This document shows positions 1 to 8,168 of a DNA stretch of 8,381 nucleotides, piece by piece. The translations under genes and the position numbers were made by a program. The notes under the pieces are model-generated. The model had not been told where the DNA came from. It did no database searches and saw only the letters and a list, made by a program, of their open reading frames with translations. The stretch comes from an uncultured Bryobacteraceae bacterium (GTDB taxonomy: Bacteria > Acidobacteriota > Terriglobia > Bryobacterales > Bryobacteraceae), in NCBI GenBank assembly GCA_937921835.1, contig CAKZVG010000534.1, positions 1 through 8,381 of the forward strand, given 5' to 3'. The stretch's first letter is position 1. Each line of letters begins with the position of its first letter.

Positions 1-33
1 CCTTAACATCGCCGAAAAGGTGTTTCCGATCTC

Positions 34-63
34 AAAATATTCCCAAATCGTTGAAGAAGTCAA
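34..63 (-). promoter_or_regulatory. Possible sigma70-type promoter reading out of the window to the left
   Basis: On the minus strand TTGACT (63-58) is followed after 18 bases by TATTTT (39-34), giving five and four matches to the -35 and -10 consensus. It lies in a 44% GC stretch beyond the stop of the synthase gene and would drive a gene beyond the left edge. In AT-richer DNA such matches arise easily by chance, so this is only a candidate. Confidence 0.25.
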
Positions 64-106
64 CCATCTTCCAGGAAGCTTTCTGCCAAGCTTTCTGGAA
101 GATGGT
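63..106 (-). terminator. Strong 19-bp hairpin downstream of the polyketide synthase gene, possible terminator
   Basis: Positions 63-81 pair with 88-106 over 19 bp with a single G.T pair (75/94) and a 6-base loop (82-87). It starts about 50 bases after the synthase stop codon, where a terminator is expected. On the minus strand the bases after the stem are only moderately T-rich (TTGACTTCTTC, partly overlapping the stem base), so it is not a textbook intrinsic terminator. The arms also contain a 10-base direct repeat, AAGCTTTCTG, at 76-85 and 88-97. It could instead be a palindromic repeat element. Confidence 0.5.
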
Positions 107-157
107 GTTAGATGGGCCATGCTTTATCTCTACGTCAAAAGTCGCCTCGCCAAAAAC

Positions 158-2561
<2,404 letters not shown>

Positions 2562-2575
<14 letters not shown>

Positions 2576-2590
2576 GATCGTTACGCCTAT
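2562..2590. other. Breakpoint joining two 5'-truncated genes head to head
   Basis: On the minus strand recognisable synthase sequence (ADSRIVVMLDRGG) runs up to about 2572. On the plus strand recognisable thymidylate-kinase sequence starts at Asp-Arg-Tyr (2576-2584), possibly a few codons earlier (VCADRY, from 2564). Both proteins lack everything N-terminal to this point. The join therefore lies within about 2564-2580, around GCCGATCG. No insertion-sequence end, tRNA or target-site duplication is visible. It is either a recombination or deletion scar or a chimeric join in the assembly. Confidence 0.75.
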
Positions 2591-3001
2591 ACCGCCTTCT
2601 GCCGGGACGTGGTTCGCGGCGTCAACCGCAGTTGGGTCCGCAACCTCTACCGGTTCTCCGTCCGGCCCAACCTGGCTTTCTACTTTCAGGTGCCGCTCGA
2701 GGTTGCCCTCGGCCGCATTCTGGGGGGCAGGGACGCCATCAAGTACTACGAAGCCGGGATGGATCTCAGACTGAGCAGGAACGTGGAAGAGAGTTTCCGC
2801 CTGTTCCAGGGAAGAATCCTCGAGGAGTATGACAACATGGCCGAGGAGATGGGATTCCACATCATCGACGCCACCGGCTCCATCGAAGAGCAGCAGAGCC
2901 AGATGCGCGAGATCGTTCTGCGGGAGCTGGGCGAGAGCCTGGAACATGTGCTCAAAGCCCCGATAGGAGTGTGGGATGGATCCCCGCAGGCAACCGCTTG
3001 A
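2576..3001 (+). pseudogene. Thymidylate-kinase-like protein, C-terminal 141 residues (5' end lost at breakpoint)
   Basis: The fragment begins exactly at the DRY motif of thymidylate kinases (DRYAYTAFCRDV), the substrate-binding region that follows the third strand of the P-loop kinase fold. It continues with a strand NLAFYFQVP and LEVALGRI, then KYYEAGMDLRLS (residues 56-67 of the fragment) where canonical enzymes have their LID arginines, and ends with the helical C-terminus. The P-loop and about 95 N-terminal residues are absent, so the piece as it stands cannot bind ATP. Upstream in-frame codons (back to 2267) are antisense of the synthase and not part of the protein. It overlaps the next gene by 26 bases and is clearly its paralogue (compare YYEAGMDLRLS with YWESGMDMRFG). 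It would be an ordinary complete gene if the breakpoint is an assembly artefact. Confidence 0.8.
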
Positions 3002-3737
3002 GTTCTATTCCGAGCCCCTTCCCGGCGTGGACACCGCCGAGTTGCAGGGCCGCCTGATCGTCATCGAAGGTCCCGACGCGGTGGGGCGCTCCACCCAGAT
3101 CATGCGGCTGCGGCCGTGGCTGGAGCACCAGGGACACGCGGTGCTCGACACCGGCATGGCCCGCTCGGCGCTGGCCGGAAAAGGCATTCAGCAGGCCAAG
3201 GAGGGCAACACTCTCGGCCCGATCACGATGACGCTGTTCTACGCCACCGATTTCGCCGACCGGCTCGAGAACGAAATCATCCCCGCCCTGCGGGCCGGCT
3301 TCGTCGTGCTCACCGACCGTTACATCTTCTCGCTGATGGCCCGCGCCATCGCGCGCAACGAAGACCGGAACTGGATCGAGAAGGTGGCCGGCTTCGCGCT
3401 GGTGCCGCACGCGATCTACTATCTTAAGGCCGACGTCTCCCACCTGGTCTCGCGCGTCGTGCTCGGCCGCGGCGCCTTCGACTACTGGGAGAGCGGGATG
3501 GACATGCGCTTCGGCGCCGACATGCACGACAGCTTCGTCCGCTATCAGACGCGGCTCATCCGGACTCTGGACCGCATGTCGAAGAAGTACGGCTTCGTCG
3601 AGGTCGACGCCACCAAACCCCCCGACGCGATCTTCGCCGAACTCCAGCGCCACATCGGCGGACTGTTCGCCAGGCCGAAAGCCTCGCCACAACCCGTCCA
3701 GCGCGCCTCCCGGCGGCGGAGCGCGAGCCGGCCATAG
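2976..3737 (+). CDS. Divergent thymidylate-kinase-like protein with Arg in the Walker A motif
   Basis: This is a complete 253-residue P-loop kinase-fold protein. Thymidylate kinases phosphorylate dTMP to dTDP with ATP and act as cytosolic homodimers of about 200-220 residues. Here a 26-residue N-terminal extension precedes the first strand and P-loop (LIVIEGPDAVGRST, G32-T40). The invariant P-loop lysine is arginine (R38). The usual REPGGT loop is replaced by LDTGMARS (57-64). A conserved-looking stretch LFYATDFADRLENEIIPAL follows, then TDRY (113-116), YYLKADVSHLV (148-158), YWESGMDMRFG (170-180) in the LID region, and a basic C-terminal tail (RRRSASRP). The ATG at 2976 is supported by AGGAG six bases upstream; it lies inside the preceding paralogue, so the two genes are translationally coupled. 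Fold assignment is firm. True dTMP kinase activity is uncertain, and a nucleotide-binding partner of the upstream paralogue is an alternative. Confidence 0.8.
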   Translation: MDPRRQPLEFYSEPLPGVDTAELQGRLIVIEGPDAVGRSTQIMRLRPWLEHQGHAVLDTGMARSALAGKGIQQAKEGNTLGPITMTLFYATDFADRLENEIIPALRAGFVVLTDRYIFSLMARAIARNEDRNWIEKVAGFALVPHAIYYLKADVSHLVSRVVLGRGAFDYWESGMDMRFGADMHDSFVRYQTRLIRTLDRMSKKYGFVEVDATKPPDAIFAELQRHIGGLFARPKASPQPVQRASRRRSASRP

Positions 3738-3761
3738 CCCTCGGCGCGGCATGGACCATTC

Positions 3762-3788
3762 GTAGCACGATTCTTGTGAAGGTGCTAC
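3762..3788. promoter_or_regulatory. Inverted repeat GTAGCAC-N13-GTGCTAC, candidate operator of the transport operon
   Basis: Two perfect 7-base arms (3762-3768 and 3782-3788) are centred 20 bases apart, about two helical turns, as expected for a dimeric repressor. The right arm overlaps the first bases of the presumed -10 box. It could also fold as a weak hairpin in RNA, but transcription is expected to begin downstream of it. Confidence 0.4.
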
Positions 3789-3800
3789 CATTGGGTCACC
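3783..3800 (+). promoter_or_regulatory. Probable extended -10 promoter giving a leaderless or near-leaderless mRNA
   Basis: TGC-TACCAT (3783-3791) matches an extended -10 element (TGn plus TAnnAT) and ends nine bases before the ATG at 3801. A start six to eight bases downstream of the box falls at 3797-3800, leaving almost no 5' leader. No Shine-Dalgarno sequence precedes this ATG, and no good -35 is seen, as is usual for extended -10 promoters. Confidence 0.5.
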
Positions 3801-5807
3801 ATGCGTTCTTTCTGTCTTCTCTTACTGGCTGCGGCCGGGGCCGTCCGGGGGCAGACCACCGTCCGTGTGGTGGATTTGCTGGACGCTTCCGTGCCGGGCG
3901 CCCGGGTTGAGGCCCGTGCGCCCTCCGGAGACACGCAGGCGAAACGGACCGGACCGGACGGGCAGGCCGTCTTCGATCTCGCGCCGCCGCTGTCCATCCG
4001 CGTCGCCGCGGAGGGCTTCGAACCCGCCTCGGAGGCCATCCGGACGGCGGGCGGCGGGACCCGCGTCATCCGCCTGCGCCCCGCCATCCTGCGAACGTCC
4101 GTGGACGTGGTGGTGCGGGACGAGCCGGACCCGATGGCGCCGGCGGAAACCCGGCTGGAGATCGAGCGCACCGGCGCCCGCACCGTCCTCGACGCGGTGG
4201 ACCGCCTGGTGCCGGGCGCGTTCGTCACGCGGCGCGGAGTGATGGGCTACGGCATCGCCACCAACGGCACGGGCGCCCTCTCCATCCGCGGCGTGGGCGG
4301 ATCGCCCAACACCGGCGTGCTGGTGGTAGTCGACGGGCGCCCGGATTTCATGGGCCTGATGGGCCATCCGCTGCCCGATTTCTACACCCTCTCGGATGCC
4401 GCCACCGTGACCGTCATCGAGGGTCCGGCCAGTGTCCTTTACGGAAGCAATGCCATGGGCGGAGTGGTTGAGATCCGTCCGTGGGTTCCGCGCGAGGGCT
4501 ACAGCACGCGCCTCACCGCCAGCGGCGGATCGTTCCGCACCGGCCAGTACAATCTCTCGCACGGGGCGGCCTTCGAACGTGGCTGGTATTCCGTCAACGC
4601 CGGCGCCGCGCACACCGCGGGGGATCGGCAGAGTTCGGCCTTCCGCAACCAGGACGGCACTTTGACGGCCGGCTACCTGCTGTCGCCCGTCTGGCGCGCC
4701 TCGCTCGAAGGGCGCTACGGGCATTTCCACGTCGAAGACCCGGGACCCGTTGTGGCGCCGCTCGCCAACAGTTACGCGCGCGTCGGCCGCGGCGGCTTCA
4801 CCGCCAGCCTGGACAACGCCGCCGGCCGTCTGTGGGGCCGCGCGCGCGTCTATTCGAGCTTCGGCAAACACCTCATCACGGACGGCTTCCGCTCGACCGA
4901 CCGCACCATCGGCGTTCGCGCCGACCAGAACGTTGCCCTCGCCCCGGGCCTTACCGTGCAGTTTGGCGCCGACATCGTCAACTATGGCGGGCGGGCGCGC
5001 AACGTCGCCCGCTCCCTGAACTTCGGCGAGCATACGCTTACCAGCGCGGCCGGCTTCGGCCGCGCGCAGTGGCTCCCGGGGCGGCGGCTGCGCCTGCACT
5101 CCGGGCTGCGCTACGAGAGCAACTCGCTGTTCGGCGCCACCACGGCGCCCGAGTTCGGCGCGGCTTTAACCCTGCGTGAAGGCTACAGCCTGGCGGTCGA
5201 GGCGGCCAAGGGCTACCGCAATCCGACCATTCGCGAACTTTACCTGTTTCCCGCCCCGAATCCCAACTTACTGCCCGAGTATCTTTGGAACTACCAGGCA
5301 ACGTTTCAGGCGCGCCCGGTTGCCTCGCTATCGGCCTCGGTGACGGCTTACTACGCCGATCTTACGAATTTGATTCTGACCACCGGAAGGTTCCCCAACC
5401 TCCGGCTGCTGAACACCGGCTCGGTTTTGAATCGCGGCATCGAGACCACCGCCCGCTGGCGCGCCGCGCGGCGCGTCACCTTGCAATCGGGCTATGCGTG
5501 GCTGCGGTCCACCAACCTCCCGCCCTACTTGCCGCGGCATAAGTTCAACTTCGGCTTCGACGTCGACGCCGGCAAGGCGTTTCTCCATTTCGGGGCGATG
5601 GCGGTGGGCGAGCGCTACGGCAACGCGCAGCGCACGGTGACGCTCGATTCCTACACCCTGGGAACTCTCAAGGTCACGGTCCCGCTGGGCCGCGCCTGGC
5701 GCCTTCACGCCTTGGTGGATAACCTTTTCAACCAGGATTACCAGGTGCTTCCCGGATACCCGATGCCGGGCGCCAACGCCATGGGCGGGTTTACACTGTC
5801 CTTTTGA
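3801..5807 (+). CDS. TonB-dependent outer-membrane receptor
   Basis: A 668-residue receptor that would move a scarce ligand across the outer membrane, driven by TonB-ExbB-ExbD. A signal peptide spans residues 1-17 (hydrophobic CLLLLAAAGAV, likely cleaved before QTTVRV). A carboxypeptidase-regulatory-like beta-sandwich domain follows (about 18-93; VPGARVEA, GFEPASEAI). TSVDVVV (99-105) is a plausible TonB box. The plug domain (about 115-228) has SIRGVGGSPNTGVLVVVDG (161-179) and VTVIEGPASVLYGSNAMGGVVEI (203-225), both hallmarks of the family. The barrel runs from about 230 to the end, with NLFNQDYQVLPGYPMPG near the C-terminus and a terminal aromatic residue (GGFTLSF) as needed for Bam-dependent assembly. 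The size is close to BtuB-type receptors and much smaller than SusC-type proteins. It is the first gene of the transport operon, with the next start two bases after its stop. The ligand is not readable from the sequence. Confidence 0.92.
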   Translation: MRSFCLLLLAAAGAVRGQTTVRVVDLLDASVPGARVEARAPSGDTQAKRTGPDGQAVFDLAPPLSIRVAAEGFEPASEAIRTAGGGTRVIRLRPAILRTSVDVVVRDEPDPMAPAETRLEIERTGARTVLDAVDRLVPGAFVTRRGVMGYGIATNGTGALSIRGVGGSPNTGVLVVVDGRPDFMGLMGHPLPDFYTLSDAATVTVIEGPASVLYGSNAMGGVVEIRPWVPREGYSTRLTASGGSFRTGQYNLSHGAAFERGWYSVNAGAAHTAGDRQSSAFRNQDGTLTAGYLLSPVWRASLEGRYGHFHVEDPGPVVAPLANSYARVGRGGFTASLDNAAGRLWGRARVYSSFGKHLITDGFRSTDRTIGVRADQNVALAPGLTVQFGADIVNYGGRARNVARSLNFGEHTLTSAAGFGRAQWLPGRRLRLHSGLRYESNSLFGATTAPEFGAALTLREGYSLAVEAAKGYRNPTIRELYLFPAPNPNLLPEYLWNYQATFQARPVASLSASVTAYYADLTNLILTTGRFPNLRLLNTGSVLNRGIETTARWRAARRVTLQSGYAWLRSTNLPPYLPRHKFNFGFDVDAGKAFLHFGAMAVGERYGNAQRTVTLDSYTLGTLKVTVPLGRAWRLHALVDNLFNQDYQVLPGYPMPGANAMGGFTLSF

Positions 5808-5809
5808 CG

Positions 5810-6352
5810 ATGCAAGGCGCGCGGCGGCTCCGTTCGATGGTGATCAGCGCGGCCATGGCCGGGCTGGCGCTGGTGTTGCCGGTGGCGTTTCACATGACGG
5901 GACTGGGCAGCAAGTTCCTGCCGATGCTGCTGCCGCTGCTGTTGAACGGCTTCTTCGTCGCCGTTCCCTGGGCGCTGCTCACCGGCGCGGCGGTGCCGCT
6001 GATCTCCTCGCTCGCAACCGGCATGCCGCCGTTGTACCCGCCGGTCGCGGCGGCGATGTCGGTGGAGGGCGCGGTGCTGGGCGGTGTGGCGGCGGCCCTG
6101 TTCCGCGGCAATCCGAAGCGGCTCTGGATTGCGCTGCCGGCGGCGGTTGCTCTCGGCAGGCTTTCCACCCTGGCCAGCACGTTCCTGCTGGCTTGGCTGT
6201 TCGATCTGCCGCCGGGCTTTGCTTCCGCGGCGGTTCTGCTGCAAGGACTGCCGGGCGTCGCGCTGCAACTGGCCGTTGTCCCCCTGGCCGTCAGCGCGCT
6301 GTCACGCCGCCGGGGGATTCTGTTCACCCATGAACCCCAACCGGAAGCGTGA
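5810..6352 (+). CDS. ECF transporter S component-like membrane protein (substrate-binding subunit)
   Basis: A 180-residue hydrophobic inner-membrane protein with about five to six predicted helices (roughly 9-27, 37-66, 80-98, 108-130, 139-164). The motifs FLPMLLPLLLNGFF (36-49) and SSLATGMPPLYPP (66-78), followed by AMSVEGAVLGG, match the pattern I know from the ECF_trnsprt family of S components (PMHxPVLLxGF, then GMPPLYP, then a glutamate-containing helix). The usual His of the PMH motif is Leu here. S components bind a vitamin or metal ligand and topple in the membrane to release it. The ATG at 5810 is chosen; TTG at 5804 in the same frame would overlap the receptor stop and add two residues. 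No clear Shine-Dalgarno is seen, which fits translational coupling to the receptor gene. Its place next to T and A components supports the call. The ligand is unknown. Confidence 0.7.
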   Translation: MQGARRLRSMVISAAMAGLALVLPVAFHMTGLGSKFLPMLLPLLLNGFFVAVPWALLTGAAVPLISSLATGMPPLYPPVAAAMSVEGAVLGGVAAALFRGNPKRLWIALPAAVALGRLSTLASTFLLAWLFDLPPGFASAAVLLQGLPGVALQLAVVPLAVSALSRRRGILFTHEPQPEA

Positions 6353-6935
6353 GTACTTCAACGAGCTGGCCGGGCGCTGGGACCAGCTTCCGGCGCCCCC
6401 GGGCGCCAGCGACCGGGTCGAGCGGTTTGTCGCGGCGGCGGCCGCTCCCGGAGCGCGGCTCATCCTCGACGCCGGTTGCGGCACCGGCATCCTCCTTCCC
6501 GCGCTGCTTCGCGCCGCGCCGCAAAGCCTGGTTGTCGAGATGGACCTGGCCGAGAAGATGCTGGCCGAAGGCCGGGCGAAGCGCGACTCGGCACGCGTGG
6601 CGCGGGTGTGCGGCGACGCGCGGCTGCCGCCCTTCGCTGCCGGAACGTTCGACCTGGTGCTGTGCTTCGGCGTGCTCCCGCACCTGGCGCCTGTCGAGGA
6701 CGCGCTGCGCACGCTTCTCAACTGCCTGCGCCCGGGCGGGCTGCTTTCGGTGGGCCACCTGATGGGCAGTGAGGCGCTGAACGCCCTGCATGCCTCGCTT
6801 GATCCGGCGGTGGCCGAGGATCGCCTGCCCCCGGCGGCTTCGCTCGCCGCGACTCTGGAGGCCATGGGAGCGGACGTCGCGCGCGCCGAAGATGCTCCCG
6901 GCGGTTATCTCGTGCAGGCGCGGAAACGGGCCTGA
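6330..6935 (+). CDS. Class I SAM-dependent methyltransferase in a transport operon
   Basis: A 201-residue soluble enzyme of the Rossmann-fold methyltransferase family. Visible are the N-terminal REYFNELAGRWD (7-18), SAM motif I ILDAGCGTGILL (45-56), acidic residues after strand 2 (E70, D72), GDARLPPF (95-102), strand 4 FDLVLCFGVLPHL (107-119), and the LRPGG turn with strand 5 (133-146). The C-terminal part (GSEALNALHASLDPAVAEDRLPP, 146-168) is unlike generic Methyltransf_11 proteins. It resembles, from memory, methyltransferases found beside cobalt/ECF-type transport genes, and probably holds substrate contacts. The ATG at 6330 lies 23 bases inside the preceding gene, and the next gene starts one base after its stop, so it is co-translated with the transporter. 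The substrate may be the imported molecule; that is inference. Confidence 0.82.
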   Translation: MNPNRKREYFNELAGRWDQLPAPPGASDRVERFVAAAAAPGARLILDAGCGTGILLPALLRAAPQSLVVEMDLAEKMLAEGRAKRDSARVARVCGDARLPPFAAGTFDLVLCFGVLPHLAPVEDALRTLLNCLRPGGLLSVGHLMGSEALNALHASLDPAVAEDRLPPAASLAATLEAMGADVARAEDAPGGYLVQARKRA

Positions 6936-6936
6936 C

Positions 6937-7488
6937 GTGGCGGGCTGGCGCGGAGCGTTTTCCGTTCTTCTTCTGCTCGCGGTTCCGGCGCTGATGGCGG
7001 TGCGCGGCACGGGCCTGCTGGCGGCGGCGCTGGCGGCGGCGCTGGCGGTGCGCCTGGCGGTCGATCCACGGCCGCGCCCCTTGCTCATGCTGCTGGTTCC
7101 GCTGGCGTGGTTTTCGAGCGCACTTCTTGCGCTCCAGTGGATCGGCGGACGGCCGGACCCCGCGCTGCCGCTTCGTACGGCGGCGATCGTGCTGCTCACG
7201 GTGACGGCCTTCCGCGCCGCGCCGTGGAAGTCCATGGCGGGCGCGCTCTCCCCTCGCTCGCCCTTCTACACGCTGGGGCTGTATCTGCTGTTCGTGCGTC
7301 ACTTCGCCGCCATCCTGGCCGCCGAGGCCTGGCGCACGCTGCGCACGCGCTCGATGAACGCACCCAGCCTGTTCCGCCGCGGCGGCGCATCGTCGCTCGT
7401 CTGGGCGCTGGCCAGCATTGTTCGCCGGACGCTCGACCGCGCCGAGCGCTTCTACGCCGCGCAACTGCTGAAGGGACTCGCCGGATGA
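6937..7488 (+). CDS. ECF transporter T component (CbiQ/EcfT-like), compact
   Basis: A 183-residue membrane protein with about five or six helices (roughly 8-22, 26-42, 48-68, 79-93, 110-128, 153-164). It ends in a basic amphipathic stretch, RRTLDRAERFYAAQLLKG (163-180), resembling the coupling helix of CbiQ/EcfT proteins (SERVxxAMxARG) that docks onto the ATPases. A first arginine-rich coupling segment RTLRTRS lies at 133-139. Family members are usually about 220-270 residues, so this one is short. The GTG at 6937 is chosen because it directly follows the methyltransferase stop and puts a hydrophobic segment at the N-terminus. Its stop overlaps the start of the ATPase gene by four bases (ATGA). 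T components transmit ATP hydrolysis to the S component. Confidence 0.78.
   Translation: MAGWRGAFSVLLLLAVPALMAVRGTGLLAAALAAALAVRLAVDPRPRPLLMLLVPLAWFSSALLALQWIGGRPDPALPLRTAAIVLLTVTAFRAAPWKSMAGALSPRSPFYTLGLYLLFVRHFAAILAAEAWRTLRTRSMNAPSLFRRGGASSLVWALASIVRRTLDRAERFYAAQLLKGLAG
7018..7053 (+). repeat. 12-base tandem repeat (CTGGCGGCGGCG) inside the T-component gene
   Basis: Two exact 12-base units (7018-7029, 7030-7041) and a third diverged unit (7042-7053) encode LAAA, LAAA and LAVR in a transmembrane helix. Because the unit is a multiple of three, slippage would change helix length without a frameshift. Confidence 0.6.
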
Positions 7489-8150
7489 AGGCGGTGATCG
7501 ACGTCTCCGGGTTGACTTTCTCCTACGGCGCGGCGCCTGTCCTGCGTGGCGTCAGTTTCCGCATCCAGGAGGGCGAGCGGGTCGGCCTGGCCGGGGCGAA
7601 CGGCTCGGGTAAGAGCACGCTGCTGTGGTGCCTGGCGGGATTGCTGCGCGCACCCGGCGTGCGCGTGGCGTGCCCGGGGGGGCTGGGGTTCGTCTTTCAG
7701 AATCCCGAGGACCAGTTGTTCATGCCCTCGCTGCTCCAGGACCTGGCGCTGCCGCTGTTGCAGGTCGGTGCGGCGCGCGACGGAGCGCGTGAGGCGGCTC
7801 GCGAGTGCCTGCGCCGCTTCGGTCTCGAGGCGTATGCCGATGAGCCCGCCGCGCACCTCAGCCTCGGGCAGCGCAAACGCGCGGCGCTGGCCCTGGCGCT
7901 GGTTCGGCGGCCCGGCCTTTTGCTGCTCGATGAACCGACCGCGGAACTCGACGGCCGCGCCGTGCGGTTGCTGGCGGCCATGCTGCGCGAGGTCGCCGTG
8001 ACGCAGGTCATCGCCAGCCATCATGTCGAATTCCTGGCCCGGGTGACGGACCGCCTGCTGGTGCTGGGCGGCGGCACGCTGCTCTTCGACGGACCTACGG
8101 CCGAGGGGTTGGCCGATGCGGCGCTGCTCGACCGCGCGGGCCTGGTCTGA
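7485..8150 (+). CDS. ECF transporter ATPase (CbiO/EcfA-like)
   Basis: A 221-residue ABC ATPase that would power uptake as the A subunit of an energy-coupling factor complex on the cytoplasmic face. All motifs are present and intact: Walker A GANGSGKST (37-45), Q-loop FQNPEDQLF (71-79, a form typical of CbiO/EcfA ATPases), signature LSLGQ (125-129), Walker B LLLLDE (145-150), D-loop region (TAELD) and switch His in IASHH (179/180). The segment between Walker A and the Q-loop is short, and the C-terminal extension of about 50 residues found in many EcfA proteins is absent. The ATG at 7485 overlaps the T-component stop and has AAGGGA eight bases upstream. Only one ATPase gene is present, so a homodimer is expected, as in CbiMNQO-type systems. 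Confidence 0.9.
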   Translation: MKAVIDVSGLTFSYGAAPVLRGVSFRIQEGERVGLAGANGSGKSTLLWCLAGLLRAPGVRVACPGGLGFVFQNPEDQLFMPSLLQDLALPLLQVGAARDGAREAARECLRRFGLEAYADEPAAHLSLGQRKRAALALALVRRPGLLLLDEPTAELDGRAVRLLAAMLREVAVTQVIASHHVEFLARVTDRLLVLGGGTLLFDGPTAEGLADAALLDRAGLV

Positions 8151-8156
8151 GTCGGC

Positions 8157-8168
8157 TATCATACGGCC
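8157..8168 (+). promoter_or_regulatory. Possible -10 box for a leaderless transcript
   Basis: TATCAT (8157-8162) lies six bases before the ATG at 8169, so transcription would start at or next to the start codon. There is no Shine-Dalgarno sequence in the 18-base gap after the ATPase stop. No convincing -35 is seen. The gene could also be read through from the operon. Confidence 0.4.

Noticed and set aside
1..157. A CRISPR array or tRNA in the AT-richer left end
   Set aside because: There is only one palindrome and one short direct repeat, with no regularly spaced units and no cloverleaf fold.
3738..3800. A cobalamin or other riboswitch in front of the TonB receptor gene
   Set aside because: Only 63 bases separate the genes and the likely transcript start is next to the ATG, far too little space for a cobalamin riboswitch.
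3822..5099. A 425-residue open frame on the minus strand inside the receptor gene
   Set aside because: It is antisense of a well-supported TonB receptor. Its translation is low-complexity (Arg, Ala, Gly, His), typical of shadow frames in high-GC DNA.
6084..6329. An N-terminal extension of the methyltransferase upstream of 6330
   Set aside because: The frame is open, but it lies inside the S component gene in another frame. The ATG at 6330 gives the standard N-terminus (REYFNELAGRWD) just after the start.
6324..7464. Long minus-strand open frames opposite the methyltransferase and T-component genes
   Set aside because: Arg/Ala/Gln-rich translations with no domain motifs, lying antisense to genes with clear motifs.
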